From positions 1 to 64,000 of the forward strand of contig JAEYUO010000034.1 of NCBI GenBank assembly GCA_023432465.1: a DNA stretch of 64,000 nt, written 5' to 3'. Under the pieces are notes generated by a model. The model searched no databases and had not been told where the DNA came from. It worked only from the letters and a program-made list of their open reading frames with translations. Every line of letters starts with the position of its first letter. Position 1 is the first letter of the stretch. The translations under genes and the position numbers were made by a program. Of this stretch, positions 1 to 7,541 are shown piece by piece. The stretch comes from Planctomycetota bacterium (lineage in GTDB: Bacteria > Planctomycetota > Phycisphaerae > Phycisphaerales > UBA1924).

Positions 1-488
1 GGAAGCCGACGAAGATCGCACTGATCCCGGTCGGGTATGCCGATGGGTATCCGCGGTCGTTGGGGGGCGGGGCGAAGGGCGGACCCGGGCAGGTGGGGTT
101 CAATGGTCGCCGCTGGGATCGCAAGACGATCCACGGGACGCACGTGAGCGGTGCCGAAGCTCGCCCGGGCACGTTGTTTGCGCCGGTGGTGGGTCGCGTG
201 AGCATGGACCAGATCACGGTGGATGTGACGGACCTGCCGCCGAGCTTTGTGCAGCCGGGGCGCGCGGGGCTGGAACTCGCGGGGGCGGAGGTGGAGATTG
301 TCGGGGTCGATCCCGGCGCGCCGAACCACCTGCCTGCGCTCGCAAGCGCGGCGGGGACGATTGCGCACGAGCTGCTGTGCCGGATGGGGCCGCGGCTGGA
401 GCGGGTGTACAAGTACACGGGCGCATCGCCGGGCGCGGCGGGGCGCGAGGGCGGGACGAACAAGGCGGAAGTGATCGCGGCGGTGTGA
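1..488 (+). CDS. alr: Alanine racemase, C-terminal part (5' end outside window)
   Basis: PLP-dependent enzyme that interconverts L- and D-alanine for peptidoglycan. Only the C-terminal beta-barrel domain is visible; reading starts in frame at base 3 and stops at TGA 486-488. The stretch PVGYADGYPR and, about 50 residues later, GRVSMDQITVDVT are the hallmark motifs of the alanine racemase C-terminal domain; the second carries the Met-Asp-Gln substrate-side segment. The Lys-PLP domain must lie upstream of the window. The tail after the last conserved helix (RLERVYKY) has about 25 extra low-complexity residues rich in Gly, Ala and Arg. It converges on the kinase gene with an 18-base gap and no terminator hairpin that I can see. 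Confidence 0.93.
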   Translation, partial: KPTKIALIPVGYADGYPRSLGGGAKGGPGQVGFNGRRWDRKTIHGTHVSGAEARPGTLFAPVVGRVSMDQITVDVTDLPPSFVQPGRAGLELAGAEVEIVGVDPGAPNHLPALASAAGTIAHELLCRMGPRLERVYKYTGASPGAAGREGGTNKAEVIAAV

Positions 489-506
489 GGCGCTTGCGCG
501 GTGCGG

Positions 507-3257
507 TCAGGCGATGGTGCCCGCGCTGCTGTTGTAGCTTGGGCGCGGCGGGATGACCTTGGATGCGGGGGCTGCGCGTGGACGCTGCGGGTGCGGGGAG
601 AGACGACGCAGTTCATCGAACCAGTTCAGGATGACGCTGAGTTCGCGCATCGGGGCGGCATCGTCCCCGGAGCGGAGGAGGATCACACGCTGGCCGTCGG
701 CGGTGGCGTCGTAGTTCGGCGTGCGCACGCTGGCAGGGACGAACGAGCCCTGCGCAATGACCCGCGGCCGGCCAAGCTGGAACGCTGGCTCGACAGCGAC
801 GCGCGAGCAGATGACCTGATCGTGGGCGCGGTAGAAGAGTTCACCGCCGGCGCGCGACCAGACGGGGGCCTGGCCGCCATCGGTCGTGACCTGCCAGCGC
901 TGCGGGTTCGGCGCGCCCGCGGCGGACATCGGCTGGACAAAGACTTCCGGGCGGCCCGTATGCTCGGAGACAAACGCGAGGAAGCGGCCGTCGGGGGAGA
1001 TGACCCCGCCCCATGCGCCCGAGGCGACCTGCACGACGGGGCGCGCGGAGGCGGGCTCGCCGACCTTGACCGACCAGATCTCCGTCCCGCCGGCGGGTCG
1101 GGAGCGCGTGAACAGGAGCAGAGAGCCATCGGGGGAGAAGGCGGTGGGGACGGGCGCGCCATCGGCTCCGAGGAGAAGCTCGGGCGCGCCGGAGCCGTCG
1201 GCGGGCATCCAGTAAAGCTCGGGCCGGCCGCCCATGTTGGAGCGGAAGGCCAGTCGCGTGCCATCCGGGGACCACACCGGGCAGGCGTTGTCGGCGTGGA
1301 AGGTGAGCTGCGTCGCCGCGCCGGAATCGAGATCGTGGACCCAGAGCTGGTCGGTCGGGCCCATGACCTGGAGGGCGACGCGTCGCGGCCCCGCGGGGGC
1401 GAGCGCGGGCGAGACAAACGGGCCGCGGATCGCCAGGGCCTGCGCGGGTTCGCTCCCGGCGGGCGCAGCGCGGTCGGCGAGGAGGAGTGTGTGCTCGGAG
1501 ACGACCATCGAGCCGGGGGCGAAGACGGTCGTGCCGTCGATAGAGAAGCCGCAGTGCGCGGACCCGCCCAGCGCGTTGCCGAGGATGCCGCGAACGACCT
1601 CGACCGGGGTGCCGAGGACTTCGAGGCGTTCGGGGTCGAACGGCGCGGCGAAGAGCGTTCCGGCGCGTGTGAAGACCAGGTGGCCCGAGGCGAGGAATCG
1701 CGGATTCGCGCCGGCGTGGATGAGGGGCTTGCGCTGCAAGGTGCGGAGGTCGATCGCGACGATGGGGGCATCGTCGATCGCCGCGCGTCCCGCGCTCCCG
1801 CCGCCGTAGGCCGCGCACAGCAGATGCTTCCCGCCGGGGAGGAGTTCGGGGCAAAGCAGCGCGACCTCGCCGCCGGCCGCATCGGGCTCGGCGACGGATT
1901 CGATGCCGGAGTGGTCAGGCCCAGTCCCACCCCCCCCACCAACCGCGCCGATGCCGCTTCCGCCGCCGGCGTGGATGCGGAGCACGGGCTTCTGCCAGTC
2001 GGGGACGAAGTAGATGCACTCATCCGCGGCCCAGTGCGCACCCTGCGGGCGCGGGGCGGGGGCGAGGGGCACAGGCGCGCCGCCGGAGAGCGCGACGCGC
2101 TTCAGCCGGCCATCGGCGAAGAAGGCGAGGCGCTTGCCATCGGGGCTGAACGTCGGGGACTCCGCGCCGTTGGTGCCGGGGATGGCCCGGGCCTCGGAGT
2201 CGTCCATGCGGCGGATGAAGAGCTGGGTGTCGGGCGCGATGCCCGAGACATACGCCACGGCCGAACCATCGGACGCGAGGGCGAGCGCGCTGCGCATGAG
2301 GTTGGTGATCTCGCGGCCCTTGGGCAGGAGCATCGAGAGGCGCGCGACTTGGCGCGGGCGGGCGGGGCCGCTGTCCATGCCGCCGGCGCTGTCGCCGGGC
2401 CGGGACCAGCCCGAGAGGGGCTGGCTCAGCGCTTCTTCAAGGTCGATCCGTGCATCGCCGGCATCGCGCAGCCGCTTACGGGCATCTTTGGCGAGGCACT
2501 TGCGCAGCAGGTCGCGGATGCGCGCGGGCGTCACCGGCGGGAGCAACGTGTAGTCGGGCTCGCGGTCAAGGACCGCGGCGAGCGCATCGGTGGCCGTCTC
2601 GCCGGGGAAGGCCTTTGCGCCGGAGAGGAGTTCAAACAGGACGCAGCCCAGTGCCCAGATATCGGTGCGCTTGTCGGTGAACAGGCCGCGGGCCTGCTCG
2701 GGGGACATGTAGCCCGGCGTGCCGATGACCATTCCCTGCTGCGTCAGTCCCGGCGCACGGGTAATCGTCGTGGCGGAGGTCTGCTCGGCGGGCGCGTTGG
2801 TGGCGAGGCCAAAGTCCAGGACCTTGGCGATCCCCTCGGGCGTCACCTTGACGTTCTCGGGTTTGAGATCGCGGTGGATGACGCCGCGTTCGTGCGCGGC
2901 TTCCAATCCCTCGGCGATCTGCATGGCGATGCGCAGGGCCTCATCGACGGGGAGCGGGCCGCGTTCGAGCATGCGGCCCAGCGTGTTGCCGGGGACGAAC
3001 TCCAGAATCAGCACGCGGCGGTGGTCGTGCTCCTCCAGCCCGTAGATCGCGGCGACGTTTTGGTGGTTGAGCGCGGCGAGGGTTCGGGCCTCGCGCTCGA
3101 AGCGCGCGAGGCGGGCGGGGTCCGCGGCGAAGGCCTCGGGGAGGACCTTGATGGCGACGGGGCGGTCCAGCCGCGGATCGCGGGCGAGGTACACCAGACC
3201 CATCCCGCCGCGGCCGACTTCGCGCTCGACGAGGTATGACCCGATGGTGGCGGGCAT
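507..3257 (-). CDS. Ser/Thr protein kinase fused to TolB/WD40-like beta-propeller
   Basis: PknB-type kinase followed by a C-terminal propeller, 916 aa. Kinase domain at about residues 8-280: glycine loop GRGGMG at 15-20, Lys37, Glu56, HRDLKPEN at 128-135, DFG at 148-150, and GTPGYMSPEQA in the activation segment, so all catalytic residues are present. The remainder holds repeated FSPDG/WSPDG/ISPDG units typical of PD40/TolB-like propellers. I see no transmembrane helix between the two parts, unlike many PknB proteins, so it is probably cytosolic. The frame is open a further 228 codons upstream, but that part is arginine- and proline-rich with no domain; I chose the ATG at 3255-3257, where kinase homology starts (MPATIGSYLVEREVG). 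A ligand- or protein-sensing role for the propeller is inference. Confidence 0.92.
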   Translation of the reverse strand: MPATIGSYLVEREVGRGGMGLVYLARDPRLDRPVAIKVLPEAFAADPARLARFEREARTLAALNHQNVAAIYGLEEHDHRRVLILEFVPGNTLGRMLERGPLPVDEALRIAMQIAEGLEAAHERGVIHRDLKPENVKVTPEGIAKVLDFGLATNAPAEQTSATTITRAPGLTQQGMVIGTPGYMSPEQARGLFTDKRTDIWALGCVLFELLSGAKAFPGETATDALAAVLDREPDYTLLPPVTPARIRDLLRKCLAKDARKRLRDAGDARIDLEEALSQPLSGWSRPGDSAGGMDSGPARPRQVARLSMLLPKGREITNLMRSALALASDGSAVAYVSGIAPDTQLFIRRMDDSEARAIPGTNGAESPTFSPDGKRLAFFADGRLKRVALSGGAPVPLAPAPRPQGAHWAADECIYFVPDWQKPVLRIHAGGGSGIGAVGGGGGTGPDHSGIESVAEPDAAGGEVALLCPELLPGGKHLLCAAYGGGSAGRAAIDDAPIVAIDLRTLQRKPLIHAGANPRFLASGHLVFTRAGTLFAAPFDPERLEVLGTPVEVVRGILGNALGGSAHCGFSIDGTTVFAPGSMVVSEHTLLLADRAAPAGSEPAQALAIRGPFVSPALAPAGPRRVALQVMGPTDQLWVHDLDSGAATQLTFHADNACPVWSPDGTRLAFRSNMGGRPELYWMPADGSGAPELLLGADGAPVPTAFSPDGSLLLFTRSRPAGGTEIWSVKVGEPASARPVVQVASGAWGGVISPDGRFLAFVSEHTGRPEVFVQPMSAAGAPNPQRWQVTTDGGQAPVWSRAGGELFYRAHDQVICSRVAVEPAFQLGRPRVIAQGSFVPASVRTPNYDATADGQRVILLRSGDDAAPMRELSVILNWFDELRRLSPHPQRPRAAPASKVIPPRPSYNSSAGTIA

Positions 3258-3699
3258 ACCGACCTGGGAGGGGTTGGTGGAGGCGGAGGGCGGGGGGTTT
3301 GGGTGTGGATCGCTCAAGGAGGCGGATGGTACGACCAACCCGCCCGACCCGCAGTGGAACGGTTCCAGCCGGGTCGTCGCGGTACACAGGCGTGGCGCCC
3401 ACGCCGGCAGCGGCAAAAAGAAACTCGCACCGAATGCCGCGCCGCAAGTCGTCATCCGCCCGCTCTGCGCGAAACCCGTGGGCGACCGTGAAGAAGCAGA
3501 TGTCTCCGAGGAAGAACTCGGCGTGACGCAGCACTGCGGATGATGCCGTCTGCCCGTAAGTGCGGCATCCGTGCCGTGCAGGGACTTCGGGCCATTGCAT
3601 GCACATCGCCGGAATCTCGCGAAACTCGATATGGCTTTGGTGCCGGGCCGGGCTCGTGGTAGAGTGAAGCACTCTCGGCTCTCACGGAAAGGACCGCGG
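3258..3699. other. Divergent intergenic region, kinase / PEP-CTERM gene
   Basis: This 442-base spacer between two divergent genes has no convincing coding content; the open frames are unstructured and Arg/Pro-rich. The right end holds a promoter-like element (TTGGTG, 17-base spacer, TAGAGT) and ribosome site for the PEP-CTERM gene. The left part must carry the kinase promoter, which I could not pin down. Confidence 0.5.
3637..3665 (+). promoter_or_regulatory. Putative promoter of PEP-CTERM gene
   Basis: A -35-like TTGGTG (3637-3642) and a -10-like TAGAGT (3660-3665) are separated by 17 bases. They lie 35 bases ahead of the ATG at 3700, with GGAAAGGA as ribosome-binding site in between. Confidence 0.45.
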
Positions 3700-4260
3700 A
3701 TGGCTCGGTGGCATCGGGGCTTGGCACTCACGGCCTTTCTGGCCGCTGCACCATCGGCCATGGCCGTCGAACTCGTCGAGAACGGCGGCTTCGAGACTGG
3801 AGGCTTCTTTCCGTGGGTCGCTCCGTCTCCCGTTTTCAACCAGCAGCACTTTGTGGTGGTGACCAACAACGGGCATACGGGGACCGCCCACGCCGTCTTG
3901 TCTTCAACGCAGTTACGGTTCATGTCGCAGTTCCTCCCCACGACCGCAGGGCAGGACTACGAGCTGTCCTTCTGGCTGAGGAAGCCCTTGAACACCCCGA
4001 GTCAGTTCTACATCCGCTGGGAGGGCGCGTTTGTGTACAGCCAGTCAACGCTCCTACCCGATGGCATCAACTGGCACCGATTGACGATCCCCCTGCACTC
4101 CAACTTCGACGGCTCGCTTCTCGAGTTCGGACAGGACATCTTCCCCGCCGAATATCACATTGACGATATCTCCGTCGTCCCTGTCCCCGCCCCTTCCGCC
4201 GCGGCGGTGCTGGTGATGGCGGGCATCGCTTCGGCGGTTCGGCGGCGCAGGCGCCGGTGA
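3700..4260 (+). CDS. Secreted PEP-CTERM-like protein
   Basis: 186-aa exported protein. The N-terminal signal peptide (about residues 1-22, ending APSAMA) is followed by a small beta-sandwich-like domain opening with ELVENGGFETGGF and ending with YHIDDISVV. This is the pattern of carbohydrate-binding-like domains often seen in PEP-CTERM proteins. The C-terminus is a sorting tail: a VPAPS motif, a short hydrophobic stretch (AAAVLVMAGIASAV) and seven arginines. Start ATG 3700 is chosen because GGAAAGGA sits 8 bases upstream and the signal peptide begins there. Presumed to be cut and anchored or secreted by an exosortase system encoded elsewhere. Ligand unknown. Confidence 0.8.
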   Translation: MARWHRGLALTAFLAAAPSAMAVELVENGGFETGGFFPWVAPSPVFNQQHFVVVTNNGHTGTAHAVLSSTQLRFMSQFLPTTAGQDYELSFWLRKPLNTPSQFYIRWEGAFVYSQSTLLPDGINWHRLTIPLHSNFDGSLLEFGQDIFPAEYHIDDISVVPVPAPSAAAVLVMAGIASAVRRRRRR

Positions 4261-4270
4261 GTGGCCATCC

Positions 4271-4345
4271 TTACTCGGATGAGCGGGTTCGATCCAGTTC
4301 AATCAACATGGCGTGCTTCATGAGCGCGGAGGCGGCGATCGATGC
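4271..4345 (-). pseudogene. Fragment: 3' end of a family 2 glycosyltransferase gene
   Basis: Read on the minus strand this stretch encodes SIAASALMKHAMLIELD followed by a few residues and TAA at 4271-4273. It matches the C-terminus of the intact glycosyltransferase at 6715-7494 (STAASALMKHAMLIELD). DNA identity is perfect over 36 bases (4302-4337 versus 6743-6778), and most nearby differences are synonymous in the glycosyltransferase frame. The fragment has no upstream remainder and is overlapped in another frame by the end of the neighbouring secreted-protein gene. It looks like the relic of a rearrangement. Confidence 0.65.
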
Positions 4346-5255
4346 CGTTGCTCGCCTCGATGCAAAGCACGGGGCCATTGAGTGTGGATCCGCTCAGCGT
4401 GGGGAATGTCGCCGCGCTGTCGGGGTCGCCGAACTGGGTAGCGGTGAAGGTGCGGCCGATGTGCCCGGCGACGTTGATCTGGCCGATCCTGCCGCCGGCT
4501 GAGTCGCTGCTGTAGCCGCGGGCGATGACATCGCCACGGAGAGAGCCGCCTGTCAACTCGATCTCGTCGATATTCCCTGCATGGGCAACAATGGAAGCGA
4601 CATCACTCGCGGCGGGGGTTGCAACATCACCCGCAACAATGATGCGATCAATATCGCTCGACTGCAGCTCGATCCGCCCGTGTTGACCCATCGAACCTGC
4701 ATGCACGGCGAAGAAGGTCGATGCCGGGGCCTGGAAGTTGATGCGGGCATTGAGCTGGCCGTCGATCACGAGAAAGCTGAGCTTGTCCACGTTCAGGAAC
4801 GTTTCGTTGGTGAATGTTCCTCCGCTCCCGATGAGGTCACCATTCAGGCGTCCATAGAGCCGAGTGTCAACGCCCACCGGTGCAGTGAACCCCCGCCACG
4901 TCGAGCAGCGCATGGCATTCCCCAAAGACATCTCGGTATCGTCTGCGGCGAACCCGCCTTCGCCAACCACGAAGTTGATTTGACTTTGCGGACTGCCGCT
5001 CGTGTTGAAGTCAATAAAGCCCACCGGCACCGCCGTGTCCGACGGGCTCGCGTACTCCATGTAGATATTGACACGCGCCGTCGCGTTGAGCAGGTTGATC
5101 GCCGACTCGACTGTCGCAGGAGAGTCGTCGTAGGTGACGGCGATCTCACCGCCCGACGAGTTGTACTCCTTCACCACCAGACGTGGCAGCGCGGCGCTTG
5201 TTTGGCTTGCAACAATGCACGCTATCAACACTGCGAGCATGAATCGAAAGTCCAT
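4299..5255 (-). CDS. Secreted beta-strand-rich protein, probably 3'-truncated
   Basis: 318-aa exported protein of unknown function. A signal peptide (residues 1-21, ending SQTSAA) is followed by repetitive Gly/Ile/Asp-rich strands such as IDEIELTGGSLRGDVIARG and IGQINVAGHIG, which suggest a right-handed beta-helix or adhesin-like fold. ATG 5253-5255 has a strong GGAGGA site. The last 15 or so residues (GIDRRLRAHEARHVD) are encoded by the out-of-frame relic of a glycosyltransferase 3' end. The native C-terminus has therefore probably been replaced; the comparable gene at 36573-38657 ends in a dockerin-like domain that is missing here. It sits directly behind the FGE-like gene, the same order as in the 35.5-38.7 kb pair. 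GC content is lower than in flanking genes. Confidence 0.7.
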   Translation of the reverse strand: MDFRFMLAVLIACIVASQTSAALPRLVVKEYNSSGGEIAVTYDDSPATVESAINLLNATARVNIYMEYASPSDTAVPVGFIDFNTSGSPQSQINFVVGEGGFAADDTEMSLGNAMRCSTWRGFTAPVGVDTRLYGRLNGDLIGSGGTFTNETFLNVDKLSFLVIDGQLNARINFQAPASTFFAVHAGSMGQHGRIELQSSDIDRIIVAGDVATPAASDVASIVAHAGNIDEIELTGGSLRGDVIARGYSSDSAGGRIGQINVAGHIGRTFTATQFGDPDSAATFPTLSGSTLNGPVLCIEASNGIDRRLRAHEARHVD

Positions 5256-6306
5256 CGTGATTCCTCCGGCGAGCGCCCCCCTCGAACAGCCAGAGTATCA
5301 GAATGACGGTGCCGGTGCCGGGAGAGGGAACGGCAGAAGCCAAGCGGAAGTTGTACGAATGACTAATGACCGGCGCTCCCCCAATCGCGGCGACGTGTGC
5401 CTGCTCTACACCCCATCCAGCGCCCGTGCCGTGCGCGCCTCGCGAGTAGTGTTCGTCGTACAGGTCCTCCTCCAGCCACTCCCTGTTCCCGCTCGCCGTG
5501 TCGAGCAGGCCCCAGGGTGACAGCGCATCCGGGTACGCGCCCAGCGGAACAAGCCGCGGGTTGAAACCCGGCACGATCTCCAGCCCCGCATTGCTCGTTG
5601 CGCCCGGCTCGCCCGGCCTGCCCGGCACCGGGGGCTCATCCGAGGCGTTCAGATACCGCCACCAGCCATCGAGGTTCGGGTTCGCCGGATCCCAGAACGC
5701 CGCCTTCATCCACTCATCCTGCGTGGGGATCCAGAACCGCGCACTCGGCTCGTGCGTCGGCGCATCGGTGTGCGGAGCGCCATCAGAGTCCCACGTCGAG
5801 GTGTCGTACGCCCCGCCCCACAGTGACGCCGGGTCGCTGCTCTTGCCGTTGTGCAGCCAGTTGCAATACAGCGCGGCATCCCGCCAGCGGACCCCGTTGA
5901 AGAGCCCGTTGTTTGCCCTCGACGGCAGGTAGGTATAACGACGCCCGGGTCCGCTGTAACTGCCGTCGGTCACGATGTCGAGGGGCGTGCTGCGCGTGAA
6001 CGCCGTGACGCCAAAGAGGTGCGTCGGGAAGTCCGCCTGTACCGCGAAGGTGTTGACGAACTCCGTCCACTGTGCGACCGAGAGCTCCGTGTCGGCGATG
6101 CGGTACTCATAGCTCACGCTGCCACGGCCGATCGCCAGTTCCTGCGGCCGGTCCGGCGGCGGGTTCGGGTCGCCCGGGAACGCCGGGTTGCCCGGATGGG
6201 TAATTGTCGCCCATGTGAAATCGTAGTCGGGCGGGGTCTGGGCGAGGCACTCAGCGGAGGCGAGTACAAACGCTCCGACGGTCAAGGCAATGAACAAAGC
6301 ACGCAT
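5146..6306 (-). CDS. Secreted FGE/SUMF1-like protein with degenerate sorting tail
   Basis: 386 aa. The signal peptide ends SAECLA. The body resembles the formylglycine-generating-enzyme/sulfatase-modifying-factor fold: EYRIADTELSVAQWTEFV near the start, WRDAALYCNWLHNG, RFWIPTQDEWMKAAFW, and SYNFRLASAVPSP at the end. This corresponds to the usual FGE ending GFR-hydrophobic-A. I do not see the usual redox-cysteine motif, so enzymatic activity is doubtful; many such proteins are binding or structural. A hydrophobic stretch and RRR follow (GTVILILWLFEGGARRR), where a PEP-CTERM-like tail should stop, but the frame continues about 37 codons into the next gene, as though the original stop was lost. 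Start ATG at 6304-6306 has GGAG ahead of it. Paralogue of 35497-36576. Confidence 0.72.
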   Translation of the reverse strand: MRALFIALTVGAFVLASAECLAQTPPDYDFTWATITHPGNPAFPGDPNPPPDRPQELAIGRGSVSYEYRIADTELSVAQWTEFVNTFAVQADFPTHLFGVTAFTRSTPLDIVTDGSYSGPGRRYTYLPSRANNGLFNGVRWRDAALYCNWLHNGKSSDPASLWGGAYDTSTWDSDGAPHTDAPTHEPSARFWIPTQDEWMKAAFWDPANPNLDGWWRYLNASDEPPVPGRPGEPGATSNAGLEIVPGFNPRLVPLGAYPDALSPWGLLDTASGNREWLEEDLYDEHYSRGAHGTGAGWGVEQAHVAAIGGAPVISHSYNFRLASAVPSPGTGTVILILWLFEGGARRRNHDGLSIHARSVDSVHCCKPNKRRAATSGGEGVQLVGR

Positions 6307-6714
6307 GGCCGTCTCCGGTCTTGTTCCATTCAGCACTGCAGTTCACCAAGCCACCTTACCACATCGGTTGCGCCGGTCACGCGGCATTCACCCGTCGGCG
6401 ACTCTCTCCTTTTCCCTTGATAAACACCCGTCCATACGCCATACTACGAACCATGGGCGGGGAACCCTCAACAACTCACCGGCTATCGCCGCGCGCTCCC
6501 CCTGCGGACCGATCGCGCTCGCACGCCGTCGTCACTCCGCATATCCCCACTGCCATACCCCCACTTCCAGTTGTCTTCGCGCACACAACCGTCTGCGCAC
6601 TTCAATAACTCCTTGCAAGTCAATGCGTTCCTTCCGGCCGCGCGGCCAGAGGCGCCGGTCGTGGCACAGTCGCCTCAGAACAGGCGTCTGTACCACGGCA
6701 CCCAGGGAAGAGAG
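6307..6714. other. Intergenic region between FGE-like gene and glycosyltransferase
   Basis: A 408-base spacer with lower GC than its surroundings. I see no gene, no hairpin followed by T residues and no convincing coding frame. It should hold the promoter of the minus-strand FGE-like gene, but no clear hexamer pair stands out. Confidence 0.4.
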
Positions 6715-7494
6715 TCAGTTGCGGCTCGCGTGGTCAAGTTCGATCAACATGGCGTGCTTCATGAGCGCGGAGGCGGCGGTCGATCCCGCGGCGAGCCAGC
6801 CGGGCCAGCCATCCAGGAAGGCACGCTTCGCGATGAGTTGCTTGAAGAATGCACCCGGCGGCGAGATGAGAAGCCGGAGATAGCTGCCGCGGACGCCCGC
6901 GGCGTGGAGGCTCGCGGCCATGGTGCGGCTGTGCGCGGCCTGCTTGATGAGGAAGTCGGCGAAGGTGGAGATGGAGTCGTGGCGGAGGGTGCCGGGGAGG
7001 CGCTGCGTGCGGGCGGCTGCATCGATCGGCGCGAGGACATCGTGCGGGTCGTGGCCGCGCCAGCCGCAGGTGCCGCGGCGGACAAGGCGGAGTCGCCACT
7101 CGGGCTGCCAGGCGTGGTTGAGCGGGGTGCCCTGGTAGTAGACCTTGCGGTTGAGTTCGAATCCGGCGATACCCGCATCATCGCGCGCAAGCGCATCGCG
7201 GATGGAGGCGAGAAGGTCCGGCTCGCACGATTCATCGGAATCCAGCGAGAGAATCCAATCGCTGGTGCAGGCTTCGAGCGCGAGCTGCTTGGTCTTCACA
7301 TGCCCCAGCCAGGGGGAACGGATGATGCGGGCGGAGTGGGACTCCAGCTGCGCGATGGTGCCGTCGGTCGAGCCGGAATCGACCGCGACGATCTCGCCGC
7401 CGAACTCGCGCACAAGCCCCCGCACCGAATCCAGCGTGCGCGCGATGGTCTGCTGGTTGTCCTTGCAGACGATGGCGACGGAGAGGCTGGGCAT
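6715..7494 (-). CDS. Family 2 glycosyltransferase (WaaE/KdtX-like)
   Basis: 259-aa GT-A glycosyltransferase that transfers a sugar from a nucleotide sugar, probably onto lipopolysaccharide core or another envelope glycan. Start MPSLSVAIVCKDNQQTI, then IVAVDSGSTDGT (residues 35-46), and the metal-binding DSD at 85-87 (SLDSDES). The second half has the LRRHDSISTFADFLIKQ-type segment of the WaaE/KdtX subgroup. The C-terminal amphipathic helices could associate with the membrane. It lies 47 bases downstream of the AsmA-like gene on the same strand. TAGGCT lies 8 bases before the ATG, so the transcript may have a very short leader. The last 20 codons are duplicated at 4271-4345. Confidence 0.87.
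   Translation of the reverse strand: MPSLSVAIVCKDNQQTIARTLDSVRGLVREFGGEIVAVDSGSTDGTIAQLESHSARIIRSPWLGHVKTKQLALEACTSDWILSLDSDESCEPDLLASIRDALARDDAGIAGFELNRKVYYQGTPLNHAWQPEWRLRLVRRGTCGWRGHDPHDVLAPIDAAARTQRLPGTLRHDSISTFADFLIKQAAHSRTMAASLHAAGVRGSYLRLLISPPGAFFKQLIAKRAFLDGWPGWLAAGSTAASALMKHAMLIELDHASRN
6743..6778 (-). repeat. 36-bp exact repeat, copy in intact glycosyltransferase
   Basis: Identical to 4302-4337 in the same orientation. It encodes the ASALMKHAMLI part of the glycosyltransferase C-terminus. The two copies bracket the FGE-like and beta-strand-rich gene pair. Confidence 0.85.
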
Positions 7495-7541
7495 CGGAAG
7501 AAAGCCTACCCGGGGCGGACGCGACGGAGCGGCGGCGGGGC

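Noticed and set aside
501..3239. 912-residue open frame on the plus strand
   Set aside because: Antisense shadow of the kinase-propeller gene, whose motifs are all intact.
3258..3941. N-terminal extension of the kinase by 228 residues
   Set aside because: No domain, Arg/Pro-rich, and it overlaps the promoter and start of the divergent PEP-CTERM gene.
4343..6742. Insertion sequence between the two 36-bp repeats
   Set aside because: The block encodes only secreted proteins; there is no transposase and the repeats are protein-coding homologues with synonymous changes.
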